Shown in pieces: positions 17,331-26,394 of a stretch of DNA of 42,534 nt; within the stretch, counting starts at the first letter, position 1; every line of letters starts with the position of its first letter. A model generated the notes under the pieces. It was not told the origin of the DNA, made no database searches, and saw only the letters and a program-made list of their open reading frames with translations. The translations under genes and the position numbers were made by a program. Source of the stretch: BM506 sp031581485 (GTDB lineage: Bacteria; Desulfobacterota; Desulfobulbia; Desulfobulbales; SURF-16); contig JAVLBA010000016.1 of the NCBI GenBank assembly GCA_031581485.1, positions 1-42,534 of the forward strand, in the 5' to 3' direction.

Positions 17331-17359
17331 TTGACTGTAAGAGGAAAGTTGTTTATTTT
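17331..17359 (+). promoter_or_regulatory. Sigma-70-type promoter of tRNA-Leu
   Basis: TTGACT (17331-17336) and TATTTT (17354-17359) are separated by 17 bases, and the tRNA begins 12 bases later. The -35 is good; the -10 matches four of six consensus bases. Confidence 0.5.
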
Positions 17360-17371
17360 TGTAGGGTTCTA

Positions 17372-17455
17372 GCGAGGGTGGCGGAATTGGTAGACGCACT
17401 GGATTTAGGATCCAGCGCCTTTGGTGTGGGGGTTCGACTCCCCCCTCTCGCACCA
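17372..17455 (+). tRNA. tRNA-Leu (anticodon UAG)
   Basis: The 84-base gene folds as a class II tRNA with a short variable arm. The acceptor stem is GCGAGGG with CTCTCGC, the D-arm GCGGAATTGGTAGACGC, the anticodon arm CTGGA-TTTAGGA-TCCAG and the T-arm has GGTTCGACTCC. The CCA end is encoded. It reads CUN leucine codons. It lies directly upstream of tig on the same strand. Confidence 0.97.
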
Positions 17456-17564
17456 GTGTTCAGGTTCGAAGGTTTCCAGGAAGATCTGGGCAAGCTTCTT
17501 TTTTTTATTTTTCCTGCTTAGACGGGCAGGAAGAGAATCGTTATTACATAAAGGAATAAATCCA

Positions 17565-18878
17565 ATGCAGGTTACTGTTGAAGAATCCAGCGCCCTTGGT
17601 CGCGCCCTCACTATTGTTATCCCGGAAAAAGATGTGAAAAAACGCCTGGACAAGGCCTTTCAGAAATTAGCCGGCGAGGTGGAAGTTCGCGGTTTCCGTA
17701 AAGGCAAGGCCCCCCGCAAGGTTCTTGAGCAACGGTACGGCGAATCCGTGTATAACGAGGTTGCCGATAAGATGGTCCAGGATACCTATTTTGACGCCCT
17801 GGAAGAGACAAAACTGGAGGCCGTTGTCCACCCGGAGATCCGTTCCCATAGTTTTGATGATGAAGGCACCTTTACCTATGTGGCCCAGATCGATATCAAG
17901 CCTGAGTTCGAGTTGAACACCTATAAGGGGCTGGAGGTAGAGCTGCCCGCCATGGAGGTGACCGAGGAGGATGTCGAGGAAAAGCTGGCCGCCATGCGTC
18001 GTGAAGTGGCGCCCCTGCGAACCGTTGAAGATCGCGGTGCCGCCCAGGATGATATTATAACCATCGATTTCACGGCCTTCAAGGAAGGCGTTGAGATGGA
18101 CAATGTCAAGGGCAGCGATTATCCCATTGATATCGGCTCCGGCAAGAACGGCCAGATATTTGAAGATGCCATGATTGGTCTGAAAATCGGCGATGACACC
18201 ACCAAGACCATCGACTTTCCGGTGGATTTTGCCAACCAGATCCTGGCCGGTAATACCATTGAGTTTCACATCAAGGTAAAGGATATTAAAGAGCGGGTTC
18301 TGCCCGAGATCAATGACGAGTTTGCCCAGGAAGTTTCTGAAGAGTTCAAGACCTTGGCAGATCTCAAGGCAGACATCAAAAAGAATATCGCGGCTGAGCG
18401 TGAAAAGAGCCGTTCCGGTGATCTCACCGATGTCATCATGCTGGAGCTTCTGAAGAACAACGACTTTATCGTGCCGGAGCGGCTGGTTGCCCATGAGATC
18501 AGCCACCACATCAAACAGCTTGAAGAGACCCTGGAGCGCCAGGGCATGAGTCTTGAGGCCGCTGGTGTCAGCCGCGAGAAACTTATTGAAGATTATAAGG
18601 AAGATGCCGAAAAAAGAGTGAAGGGCGATTTTATCTTAAAGAAGATTGCCGAGGTGGAAGGTATCAAGGTCGAGGATGGTGATCTCACCAAGGGTTTTGA
18701 GCGTATTGCCAGCCAATATTCCATGAGCGTTGCCGATGTGAAGCAATATTTCGCCCGTCGTGAGGATCTTCTCCCTTTCATGCATGAGATCTTAAATGAG
18801 AAGATTGTTGAGTTTCTGCGCAATGAAACAAAAATTTCCTATGTAGCAGCTGATCAAGATGCAGGAGAGAAGGTATGA
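17565..18878 (+). CDS. tig: Trigger factor, ribosome-bound chaperone
   Basis: 437 residues from the ATG at 17565, supported by AAGGA nine bases upstream; the frame is open further back but that part overlaps the tRNA-Leu gene. The ribosome-binding domain carries the signature GFRKGKAPRKVLEQRYGESV. The FKBP-like prolyl isomerase domain is at about residues 155-240, and the long helical C-terminal chaperone domain follows. It meets nascent chains at the exit tunnel. Its stop overlaps the clpP start (ATGA), so tig and clpP are probably translationally coupled. Confidence 0.96.
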   Translation: MQVTVEESSALGRALTIVIPEKDVKKRLDKAFQKLAGEVEVRGFRKGKAPRKVLEQRYGESVYNEVADKMVQDTYFDALEETKLEAVVHPEIRSHSFDDEGTFTYVAQIDIKPEFELNTYKGLEVELPAMEVTEEDVEEKLAAMRREVAPLRTVEDRGAAQDDIITIDFTAFKEGVEMDNVKGSDYPIDIGSGKNGQIFEDAMIGLKIGDDTTKTIDFPVDFANQILAGNTIEFHIKVKDIKERVLPEINDEFAQEVSEEFKTLADLKADIKKNIAAEREKSRSGDLTDVIMLELLKNNDFIVPERLVAHEISHHIKQLEETLERQGMSLEAAGVSREKLIEDYKEDAEKRVKGDFILKKIAEVEGIKVEDGDLTKGFERIASQYSMSVADVKQYFARREDLLPFMHEILNEKIVEFLRNETKISYVAADQDAGEKV

Positions 18879-19477
18879 CATTGATTCCCATGGTTGTGGA
18901 GCAGACCCCAAGGGGGGAGCGCTCCTATGATATCTATTCCCGTCTTTTAAAGGAGCGCATTATTTTCCTGGGCACCCAGGTCAACGATGACGTTGCCAAT
19001 CTTATTATCGCTCAGCTGCTCTTTTTAGAAGCGGATGATCCGGATAAGGATATTACCTTTTATATAAATTCACCGGGGGGCTCGGTGACGGCCGGCCTGG
19101 CCATTTATGACACCATGGAGTATATTAAATGCGATATCGCCACCCTCTGCATGGGGCAGGCGTCATCCATGGGGGCCTTTCTGCTTGCCGTGGGTACCAA
19201 GGGTAAGCGTCACTCCCTGCCCAATAGCCGCATTATGATCCATCAGCCCATGGGCGGTTTCCAGGGACAGGCCGCAGATATCGATATCCATGCCAAAGAA
19301 ATCCTGCGTATGCGGGAGGATCTCAACAAGATGCTGCAGAAGGCCACCGGCCAACCCTTGAAAAAAATTAGCAAGGATACAGATCGTGATTATTATATGA
19401 GTGCAGTGGAAGCAAAAAAGTACGGCATCATAGATACGGTGCTGACTCATCGTGAACTTAGTGAAGAGGAAGGCTGA
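18875..19477 (+). CDS. clpP: ATP-dependent Clp protease proteolytic subunit
   Basis: 200 residues, standard length. The catalytic triad is visible: Ser in MGQASSMGAFLL, His in RIMIHQPMGG and Asp in SKDTDRDYYMS. FYINSPGGSVTAGLAIYDTM is the conserved oxyanion-hole region. ClpP forms a tetradecameric chamber that degrades substrates fed by ClpX. The ATG overlaps the tig stop by four bases with GGAGAGAAGG upstream. The clpX ATG follows the clpP stop by two bases. Confidence 0.98.
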   Translation: MTLIPMVVEQTPRGERSYDIYSRLLKERIIFLGTQVNDDVANLIIAQLLFLEADDPDKDITFYINSPGGSVTAGLAIYDTMEYIKCDIATLCMGQASSMGAFLLAVGTKGKRHSLPNSRIMIHQPMGGFQGQAADIDIHAKEILRMREDLNKMLQKATGQPLKKISKDTDRDYYMSAVEAKKYGIIDTVLTHRELSEEEG

Positions 19478-19479
19478 TT

Positions 19480-20739
19480 ATGGCCGGTAACAAAATCGAC
19501 GATCCTGATGTACTCTGTTCCTTCTGTGGCAAGAGCCAGGAGGAAGTAAAAAAACTCATTGCTGGACCCAATGTCTATATCTGTGATGAATGCATTGATC
19601 TGTGCAATGACATTGTCCAGGAAGACCTGCAGAAGCCACCCGTGCATGACGCCGGTAAGCCATCTCTGAAACCCCAGGAGATCAAGGCCTATCTTGATGA
19701 TTATATTGTCGGCCAGGAGATGGCCAAACGGACCCTGTCCGTGGCGGTTCATAATCATTATAAGCGGGTGGGGGCCAACTATCTCAATGATGGCTCTGAT
19801 GTTGAGCTCCAGAAATCAAATATTATCATGGTGGGGCCCACCGGTTCCGGCAAAACCCTGGTGGCCCAGACCCTGGCAAAAATTCTGAACGTCCCCTTTG
19901 CCATGGCCGACGCCACCACCCTCACCGAGGCGGGTTATGTCGGTGAGGATGTGGAAAATATCCTGGTAAGCCTGCTCCAGGCCGCTGATCAAGATGTGGA
20001 TCGGGCCCAGCATGGTATCGTCTATATCGACGAGATCGACAAGATTGCCCGGAAATCAGATTCCGCCTCCATCACCCGTGATGTCTCCGGCGAGGGTGTC
20101 CAGCAGGCCCTGCTCAAGATCATCGAGGGCACGGTGGCAAGTATCCCGCCCAAGGGAGGCCGCAAGCACCCCCAGCAGGATTATATCCGCCTTGACACCA
20201 CCAATATCCTCTTTATCTGCGGCGGCGCCTTTGTCGGCCTGGATTCCGTGATTAAAAGACGGACCGGCTCCAGATCCATGGGCTTTGGCGGCAAGGTCGG
20301 CGGTGAGACCAAGAAGAAAATGGGCGAGATCCTGGCGGCGATTGAACCGGAAGATCTTCTGCAGTTCGGCCTTATTCCCGAGCTGGTGGGGCGTCTTCCG
20401 GTGATTTCCACCATGGAAGAGCTCACTGAGCAGGATCTGGTCCGCATTCTGCAGGAACCGAAAAACGCCCTGACCAAGCAGTATCAGAAACTTTTTGAGT
20501 TTGAGAATGTTCGTCTCCGGTTTACGGAAGGCGCCTTGGCTGCCATTGCCACGGAGGCGGTGAAGAGACAGTCAGGGGCCCGCGGCCTGCGCTCTGTCAT
20601 GGAGAAGGCCATGCTCGAAATCATGTATGAACTCCCCTCTGAGAAGAATGTGAAGGAGTGCGTGATCAGTGAGCAGGTCATCCTCAATGGCGATTATCCG
20701 GTCATTCTCTATGAGAACGAGACAAAGAAAAGCGCATAA
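19480..20739 (+). CDS. clpX: ATP-dependent unfoldase ClpX
   Basis: 419 residues. The N-terminal four-Cys zinc-binding domain (CSFCGKSQ and CDECIDLC) recognises adaptors and substrates. The AAA+ module has Walker A GPTGSGKTLVAQT, Walker B IVYIDEIDKI, the pore-2 segment SITRDVSGEGVQQALL and the RKH loop (GGRKHPQQDY). ClpX forms a hexamer that unfolds substrates and passes them to ClpP. GAGGAAGG within the end of clpP serves as ribosome site. A probable terminator follows at 20769-20822. Confidence 0.98.
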   Translation: MAGNKIDDPDVLCSFCGKSQEEVKKLIAGPNVYICDECIDLCNDIVQEDLQKPPVHDAGKPSLKPQEIKAYLDDYIVGQEMAKRTLSVAVHNHYKRVGANYLNDGSDVELQKSNIIMVGPTGSGKTLVAQTLAKILNVPFAMADATTLTEAGYVGEDVENILVSLLQAADQDVDRAQHGIVYIDEIDKIARKSDSASITRDVSGEGVQQALLKIIEGTVASIPPKGGRKHPQQDYIRLDTTNILFICGGAFVGLDSVIKRRTGSRSMGFGGKVGGETKKKMGEILAAIEPEDLLQFGLIPELVGRLPVISTMEELTEQDLVRILQEPKNALTKQYQKLFEFENVRLRFTEGALAAIATEAVKRQSGARGLRSVMEKAMLEIMYELPSEKNVKECVISEQVILNGDYPVILYENETKKSA

Positions 20740-20768
20740 ATGAGCAATCATCAGCTGGTGTGATTCTT

Positions 20769-20822
20769 GAAGGCCGCCCTGTCTCAGCAGAAAATTGTTG
20801 GGGTGGAGCGGCCTTCTTTTTC
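20769..20822 (+). terminator. Probable terminator after clpX
   Basis: Perfect 9-base arms GAAGGCCGC / GCGGCCTTC with a 30-base loop are followed directly by TTTTTCTTCC. The loop is longer than usual, so read-through into lon is possible. Confidence 0.6.
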
Positions 20823-20863
20823 TTCCTGTCCCGGCATTTAATTATTAATAAAATAAAGGTGTT

Positions 20864-23308
20864 ATGATTTTGAGTGACGATAAAGCCACCCCTCCTGTCG
20901 ACAGCCAGCATCGCTATCCCATGATGCCCCTGCGGGATATTGTTCTCTATCCCCATATGGTTGCCCCCCTGGTGGTGGGCCGCAAAAAATCCATTGCCGC
21001 CCTGGAGATGGCGATGAAGGATCGCTCCGAGATCTTTCTGGTCACCCAGAGGGATGGCGCTGATGAAGATCCGGCCCCTGAGGCGGTGCATGCTATGGGC
21101 ACCATTGCCGGCGTCCTGCAGCTCCTGCGTCTTCCGGACGGCACCATTAAGGCCTTGGTGGAGGGACGACGTCGCGCCCAGGTTAGGGAGTTCATCGATG
21201 AGGATGCCTATCTGGCCGTGGAGGTGGCGGAGTGTGAGGAGGATCCGCAACAGGATGTGGAGATTGAGGCCTATACCCGGCAGATTCTCGCCGCCTTTGA
21301 TCTCTACCGCAAGTCTACCAAAAAGATTCCTCGGGAGGTTGCCGCATCCCTGGAGAAGATAGAGAATGCCGCCCAGTTGGTTGATGTGCTTGCCTCTCAC
21401 CTGCCCTTGAAGTCCGCTGAAAAGCAGCAGATCCTCAGTGTCATAAGCGTCAAAGAGAGGATGGAGCTGGTCTTGACCCTGTTGCAGCGGGAATGCGAGA
21501 TTGCCACCTTGGATCAGAATATCCGGAGTCGGGTGAAGCAGAAGATGGAGAAGACCCAGAAGGATTATTATCTGGCTGAGCAGGTGCGGGTTATCCAGAA
21601 GGAAATGGGGCAGGATGATGATGTCGCTTCTGAACTGGATGAACTTAAGAAACAGATTGAGGCCAAGAAGCTGCCCAAGGCCGCCAGGGAAAAGGTGAAT
21701 CAGGAGTTTAAGAAGCTTAAACTCATGTCGCCCATGGCAGCCGAGGCCACGGTTGTCCGAAATTACATAGACGTTATTTTGAGCCTGCCTTGGCTGGAAA
21801 AGAGGCGGGCCAAGAAGAACGATCACGATGCCGAGACAATTCTTGACCAAGACCATTTCGGGCTTGTTGAACCCAAGGAACGTATCCTTGAATATCTTGC
21901 CGTTCAGGCCCAAGTCAAGAGGATAAAGGGACCCATCCTCTGTCTTGTCGGCCCTCCCGGGGTGGGCAAGACATCGCTTGCCAAGTCAGTGGCCCGCGCC
22001 ATGGGCCGTAAATTTGCCCGTCTTTCCCTGGGCGGCCTTCGTGATGAGGCGGAAATCCGCGGTCATCGGCGCACCTATATCGGCGCTATGCCCGGGAAAA
22101 TTATTCAATCTCTGCAGAAGGTGAAGGTCAATAATCCCGTGTGCTGCCTGGATGAGATCGACAAGATGTCCACGGATTTTCGCGGGGATCCTTCTTCAGC
22201 CCTGCTTGAGGTCCTCGATCCTGAACAGAACAGTACTTTTGCCGATCATTATCTTGATCTCGATTATGACCTCTCCGATGTCTTCTTTATTACCACCGCC
22301 AATACCCTTCCCTCCATTCCGGCGCCGCTGCGCGACCGCATGGAGGTGATTAAGCTCAGTGGCTACACCGAGGAGGATAAACTGCAGATTGCCAAGGGTT
22401 TTCTGGTGCCCAAGCAGCTTCTGGAAAACGGTTTTAAGCCGGCTGATATCTCCTTTACGGAAAAAGCAGTGTTGGAAATTGTTCGCAGTTATACCCGGGA
22501 GGCCGGGGTGCGCAGTCTGGAGCGGACCGTGGCAAGTATCTGCCGGAAGATCGCCCGCGATCGCTTGAAGAAGGGTGACACTAAAAAACGTTACAGAGTG
22601 ACACCGGTCTCGGTGCGTAAATATCTGGGCCCTCCTCAGCATCGTTTCGGGCTGGCTGAAGACGTTGACCAGATCGGTCTGACCACCGGGCTGGCCTGGA
22701 CCGAGGTAGGGGGCGAGCTCTTGCAGATTGAAACCGTGCTCATGCCCGGCAACGGCAAGCTGACCATCACCGGTAAGCTTGGCGATGTCATGCAGGAGTC
22801 GGCCCAGGCGGCCCTCAGTTACGTGCGGGCCAGTTCCCTGCGGCTTGGGCTGGCCCAGGATTTTTATCAGAAGCTGGATATCCATATCCATGTGCCGGAA
22901 GGGGCCATTCCCAAGGACGGTCCTTCCGCCGGCGTCACCATGGCCACCTCCATTGTCTCCGCCCTGCTGCAGATTCCGGTGCGCAAGGATGTGGCCATGA
23001 CAGGCGAAATAACCCTGCGGGGCCGCGTTCTGCCCATAGGTGGCTTGACGGAGAAGCTGCTGGCGGCGCGGCGGGGTAATATTACCCATGTCCTTATTCC
23101 TAAAGATAATGAGCGGGACCTGGAAAAGATACCGGCCAAGATTTTGAATAGCCTGGATATCCAGGTTATGGAACATGCCGATCAGGTGCTGGAGAGCGCC
23201 CTTGTCCTGGCGGCCGGGCAGGAACTCTTTAAAGAGTCACACCTGCCTCCCTTTGGCGCGGAAATGATCGATTTGACAAAGGAGGCCCCTCAGGTCGCTC
23301 CCCATTAA
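20864..23308 (+). CDS. lon: ATP-dependent protease La (Lon)
   Basis: 814 residues, typical of bacterial LonA. The N-terminal substrate-binding domain starts at MMPLRDIVLYPHMVAPLVVG and is followed by coiled-coil (about residues 215-260). The AAA+ module has Walker A GPPGVGKTSLAKS and Walker B CCLDEIDKM. The protease domain has the catalytic Ser in PKDGPSAGVTMAT and the Lys in GGLTEKLLAARR. Lon degrades misfolded and regulatory proteins in the cytoplasm. AAGGTG precedes the ATG. It completes the tig-clpP-clpX-lon order common in Deltaproteobacteria. No heat-shock (sigma-32 or CIRCE) element was seen upstream. Confidence 0.97.
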   Translation: MILSDDKATPPVDSQHRYPMMPLRDIVLYPHMVAPLVVGRKKSIAALEMAMKDRSEIFLVTQRDGADEDPAPEAVHAMGTIAGVLQLLRLPDGTIKALVEGRRRAQVREFIDEDAYLAVEVAECEEDPQQDVEIEAYTRQILAAFDLYRKSTKKIPREVAASLEKIENAAQLVDVLASHLPLKSAEKQQILSVISVKERMELVLTLLQRECEIATLDQNIRSRVKQKMEKTQKDYYLAEQVRVIQKEMGQDDDVASELDELKKQIEAKKLPKAAREKVNQEFKKLKLMSPMAAEATVVRNYIDVILSLPWLEKRRAKKNDHDAETILDQDHFGLVEPKERILEYLAVQAQVKRIKGPILCLVGPPGVGKTSLAKSVARAMGRKFARLSLGGLRDEAEIRGHRRTYIGAMPGKIIQSLQKVKVNNPVCCLDEIDKMSTDFRGDPSSALLEVLDPEQNSTFADHYLDLDYDLSDVFFITTANTLPSIPAPLRDRMEVIKLSGYTEEDKLQIAKGFLVPKQLLENGFKPADISFTEKAVLEIVRSYTREAGVRSLERTVASICRKIARDRLKKGDTKKRYRVTPVSVRKYLGPPQHRFGLAEDVDQIGLTTGLAWTEVGGELLQIETVLMPGNGKLTITGKLGDVMQESAQAALSYVRASSLRLGLAQDFYQKLDIHIHVPEGAIPKDGPSAGVTMATSIVSALLQIPVRKDVAMTGEITLRGRVLPIGGLTEKLLAARRGNITHVLIPKDNERDLEKIPAKILNSLDIQVMEHADQVLESALVLAAGQELFKESHLPPFGAEMIDLTKEAPQVAPH

Positions 23309-23370
23309 AGTATGGTCAGGACCGCAAAGGCGTGCCGGGAATTTTATTTTTTTGGACAGTGCTTTTTTCG

Positions 23371-23399
23371 TTGACGTAGGGCGGCTCTCTTGTTAAATA
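23371..23399 (+). promoter_or_regulatory. Sigma-70-type promoter of the tRNA-Val/tRNA-Asp unit
   Basis: TTGACG (23371-23376) and TAAATA (23394-23399) are spaced by exactly 17 bases, and tRNA-Val begins 15 bases further on. Confidence 0.6.
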
Positions 23400-23413
23400 A
23401 TCACCTCACTCAG

Positions 23414-23489
23414 GGGCGGTTAGCTCAGCTGGGAGAGCATCGGCCTTACAAGCCGAGGGTCACAGGTTCGATCCCTGTACCGCCCACCA
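23414..23489 (+). tRNA. tRNA-Val (anticodon UAC)
   Basis: A 76-base cloverleaf. The acceptor is GGGCGGT/ACCGCCC, the anticodon arm TCGGC-CTTACAA-GCCGA and the T-loop TTCGATC, with encoded CCA. It reads GUA and related valine codons. It probably shares a transcript with tRNA-Asp downstream. Confidence 0.97.
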
Positions 23490-23602
23490 GTATTACAATG
23501 GGGGTTACATCAGTACCAAGAGAGTGGTTGTCTGTTTGGCCTGAATATGGCTGAATCTTTACACTCTTTAATCGTACTGCCCATGAGATAGTAAGACCTT
23601 GC

Positions 23603-23679
23603 GGGGTCGTAGTTCAGTTGGTTAGAACGCCTGCCTGTCACGCAGGAGGTCGCCGGTTCGAGCCCGGTCGACCCCGCCA
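23603..23679 (+). tRNA. tRNA-Asp (anticodon GUC)
   Basis: A 77-base cloverleaf. The acceptor is GGGGTCG/CGACCCC, the anticodon arm CCTGC-CTGTCAC-GCAGG and the T-loop TTCGAGC. The discriminator G and CCA are encoded, as expected for tRNA-Asp. It lies 113 bases after tRNA-Val with no obvious promoter between them. Confidence 0.97.
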
Positions 23680-23690
23680 TTAGTATCAAG

Positions 23691-23722
23691 GGTTCAGAGG
23701 ATTTCCTCTGAACCTTTTTTTT
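23691..23722 (+). terminator. Rho-independent terminator of the tRNA unit
   Basis: A perfect 10-bp stem GGTTCAGAGG / CCTCTGAACC with an ATTT loop is followed by eight T. It starts 12 bases after tRNA-Asp. Confidence 0.92.
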
Positions 23723-24220
23723 GCCCAACGTCGCGGGTAATTCCTCTTTCTGGAAAAGTGTTCGCTTTTCCATTCCCAGCAAATTTGATTTCCAGGATGT
23801 TCCCGGAAGTTTTTTTTAGCGTCCTCTACTCTCTTCCTCTTTGCCACGATGATCTCAGATCAGGTGATGCATGGCGGCCTCAAGTTCAAATTTCCGTTTT
23901 ACAGAACTCCGTACGGTCCTTTCCATCTCAAAAGGGGGAGGCGTTGACGTGGGACAGGGAATTTCCTGACACGGGAAAATATAGTAAATAAAACAAATAA
24001 TTATATCGTCAGAAGCGAATTGCCTGTTTGGTGGATGGAGCAATACGTTCTCCTGCCGGGTGTGTTTTTCTCAAGACGGTTGTAAAAAAGTTCTTTTTGG
24101 CGGATTTTTCCACTAAGATGAAGGTACCTTCGAATAACAGGGTCGTTATGGTTTATGGATTGAGAGCTGTGAAAAATACATAAACCTTTGTCTTAGGGAG
24201 ATAGCCGAAAGGGGTTCGTT
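23723..24220. other. Intergenic region between tRNA-Asp and the sigma-54 activator, no gene supported
   Basis: Nearly 500 bases without a credible gene; the short frames lack family features and ribosome sites. An inverted repeat GGAAAAG-TGTTCG-CTTTTCC lies at 23752-23771. The stretch next to the activator is AT-rich and should carry its promoter. No TGGCAC-N5-TTGC sigma-54 site was seen. Confidence 0.55.
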
Positions 24221-25729
24221 ATGGGGTCAACGCTCCAGGAAGCCCAGCAGGAGGTCTTACGTTTAGCCTGTAATAATAAGGCTTTATTTGATATTCTGCC
24301 GGACTTCCTCTTGATCATCAGTGATAAGTGCACCATCGAAAGGATGAATGTCGCCGCCATTGCCAAGCTGGGTGATCTCACCGGTGAGAAATGTTCGAGC
24401 GCTATTTTCGGTAAGGCGGGTCTTTGTGAGCAGCTTTTCTGCCCGCACAATTCTCATCAAGAGTCCCGGAAATATGGTGAGGTGGCAGAACTCCAAGTTT
24501 TTGATGATCTCTATGTTGAATATACCTATGTGCCCTTTGAAGGGTATCATGGTGACAATCTTATTCTCTTTGTTGTCCGTGATATTACCAAGAGAAAGCA
24601 GAATGAACGGGAGCTTGCCAAATATCAAAACAATGTTGAGTTGGTGCTGCAGGAGAAGATAGCTGTCTTGGGCGAAAGCATGAAGGTGCGTCAGCAGCTT
24701 GCCCAGCAGGTCAATATTTTGAAAAAGGAGATCGACAGGCTTGCTAATCCCGACATCATGGTGGGTGGAAGCAAGGCCCTGAGTAATCTTCGCGAAATGA
24801 TCTATCAAGTCGCAGACACGGATGTGACTATTCTTATTACCGGTGAATCAGGCACCGGTAAAGAGCTTGTCGCTGACATGGTCTATAAAAACAGCAGTAG
24901 GGTGGGGAAGCCTTTTCTTAAGTTTAATTGCGCGGCTGTTGCCGATTCTGTGCTGGAGAGCGATCTTTTCGGGTACGAAAAGGGGGCCTTTACCGGCGCA
25001 ACAGCCCGCCGTAAGGGGAAGTTCGAGATCGTGGACAGTGGCACCATCTTTCTTGATGAAGTGGGGAATATCAGCCCCAATATGCAGGCTGCCCTCCTGC
25101 GAGTTCTTGAAAATGGGGAAATTATCAGGGTAGGGGGAGTTGCCGCTATTCATGTCGATGTCCGTATCATAGCCGCCACCAATGTCGATCTTGTAGAGGC
25201 TGTGCGGAAAGGTAAGTTTCGGCAGGATCTCTATTATCGCCTCAATGTCATTGCCTTGCATCAACCCCCGCTGCGTGAGCGCAAGGAGGATATCCTGCCC
25301 TTGGCAACCCATTTTTTGAAAAAGTACCGGAAACTTTTTAAGAAAAAAATAGACTTTTTGCCTGACGAGGTGATAGGGGCTTTGCTTCATTATCATTGGC
25401 CCGGGAATATCAGGGAGCTTGAGAATGTCATGCAACGGGCAGTGCTTTATTCTCGCAACAATATGATTGCCGCCGCTGATATTGACTTTGGCATTACGGG
25501 CAGAAAAACATGTGGGGGTGGCGCAAATGTCAAGAAGATTGAGGAGGATGTGATTTTGGGGCAATCCCTCAAGGAGAGCGTTGCCGCCTTTGAGAAAAAA
25601 ATTATTCATGCCGCCTTTGTGAAATGTAAAGGGAGGGCTCACGATGTAGCCAAGCTCCTTGGAGTCGGCAAAACTGCTCTGTATGAAAAAAATAAGACCT
25701 ATCGCATTAATCCAAAAAACTTCAGATGA
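24221..25729 (+). CDS. PAS-domain sigma-54-dependent transcriptional activator
   Basis: 502 residues. An N-terminal PAS-type sensor (about 20-125) carries four cysteines, C37, C58, C69 and C74, followed by a coiled linker (about 125-170). The AAA+ domain has Walker A GESGTGKE near 207-214, the sigma-54 contact loop GAFTGA near 255-260, IFLDEVGNIS as Walker B and HWPGNIRELENV. A Fis-type helix-turn-helix sits at about 460-497 (AHDVAKLLGVGKTALYE). Such proteins remodel the sigma-54 RNA polymerase at distant enhancers when the sensor is triggered. There is no receiver domain, so the signal is probably sensed directly. The purine-rich GAAAGGGG precedes the ATG. The target genes are unknown; the downstream PilZ gene is a candidate. 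Confidence 0.93.
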   Translation: MGSTLQEAQQEVLRLACNNKALFDILPDFLLIISDKCTIERMNVAAIAKLGDLTGEKCSSAIFGKAGLCEQLFCPHNSHQESRKYGEVAELQVFDDLYVEYTYVPFEGYHGDNLILFVVRDITKRKQNERELAKYQNNVELVLQEKIAVLGESMKVRQQLAQQVNILKKEIDRLANPDIMVGGSKALSNLREMIYQVADTDVTILITGESGTGKELVADMVYKNSSRVGKPFLKFNCAAVADSVLESDLFGYEKGAFTGATARRKGKFEIVDSGTIFLDEVGNISPNMQAALLRVLENGEIIRVGGVAAIHVDVRIIAATNVDLVEAVRKGKFRQDLYYRLNVIALHQPPLRERKEDILPLATHFLKKYRKLFKKKIDFLPDEVIGALLHYHWPGNIRELENVMQRAVLYSRNNMIAAADIDFGITGRKTCGGGANVKKIEEDVILGQSLKESVAAFEKKIIHAAFVKCKGRAHDVAKLLGVGKTALYEKNKTYRINPKNFR

Positions 25730-25860
25730 TTTTTTCCTGGTTTATTTCTTGCTTGCGCTTCAGGATAGCAAGATTCAATGATCTAAAATTTCATGGTATT
25801 TTTTTGGAATGACTCAAAAAGATAGCAGGAATTGAACAGATCAATGGGACCGGGGGCGGG

Positions 25861-26394
25861 ATGACTTGTTGCTACCTTTGCAAAAGCAGTTTTGAGTGTA
25901 GCCTCAAGCCAGGCGGTATTTTTGTTCCTCTGCCGCTTCATGTTGAACAATATTGCCTTACCGATAATTTCAGCACGTGTCGTCATTTCATCCAGTTTGC
26001 TTCTGCCTCGGTCTTGCCTCCTCCTTCTCTCCTTGCCAGTCCCCTGTCCCACTCCTTAGAGCGGGAAAGAAGATTGTTTGCCCGCCAAAAGGCGGCCTAT
26101 ACAGTTACCCTATCGCCTTATGAAGGGGAAAGGAGTAATGGGGGAGGCTGTGATGCACTTGCCCAGACTATTGATCTCTCCCCGGGGGGGATGAGGGTGC
26201 TGGCAACCAAGCAGGTTGCCAGGCAGGGATTGCTCTTTTTTAGTTTTGAAGAAGGATTCCTCGTCCCTCTCTTGCATGGCTTGGCTGAAGTGAGCTGGCA
26301 AGAAACATATCTCGACAATGACCGTTGGGAGGCGGGACTCTCTTTTACGGATCATGTCGTCAAGGCCGTTATCGCCATCCAGATGCCTTCCTGA
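25861..26394 (+). CDS. PilZ-domain protein with Cys-rich N-terminus
   Basis: 177 residues. The C-terminal part matches PilZ, the cyclic-di-GMP-binding fold: Arg-x3-Arg at R71/R75 (RRLFAR) and the D-x-S-x-x-G motif at D105-G110 (DLSPGG). The N-terminus has cysteines at 3, 4, 7, 13, 32 and 40, with the YC...C spacing seen in some deltaproteobacterial PilZ proteins, suggesting metal binding or redox sensitivity. Residues about 47-68 are a Ser/Pro-rich linker. No other in-frame ATG lies upstream before a stop; GGGGGCGGG before the ATG may act as ribosome site. It lies 131 bases after the sigma-54 activator. A role in motility or attachment is inferred only. Confidence 0.75.
   Translation: MTCCYLCKSSFECSLKPGGIFVPLPLHVEQYCLTDNFSTCRHFIQFASASVLPPPSLLASPLSHSLERERRLFARQKAAYTVTLSPYEGERSNGGGCDALAQTIDLSPGGMRVLATKQVARQGLLFFSFEEGFLVPLLHGLAEVSWQETYLDNDRWEAGLSFTDHVVKAVIAIQMPS

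Noticed and set aside
17421..17564. N-terminal extension of trigger factor
   Set aside because: It overlaps the tRNA-Leu gene, and the ATG at 17565 has a proper ribosome site and matches family starts.
20740..20863. Heat-shock control element (sigma-32 or CIRCE) upstream of lon
   Set aside because: A CTTGAA is present but no CCCCAT partner at the right spacing, and no CIRCE inverted repeat.
20702..21913. 403-codon minus-strand open frame opposite lon
   Set aside because: Entirely antisense to a clear Lon and the end of ClpX; no recognisable domain.
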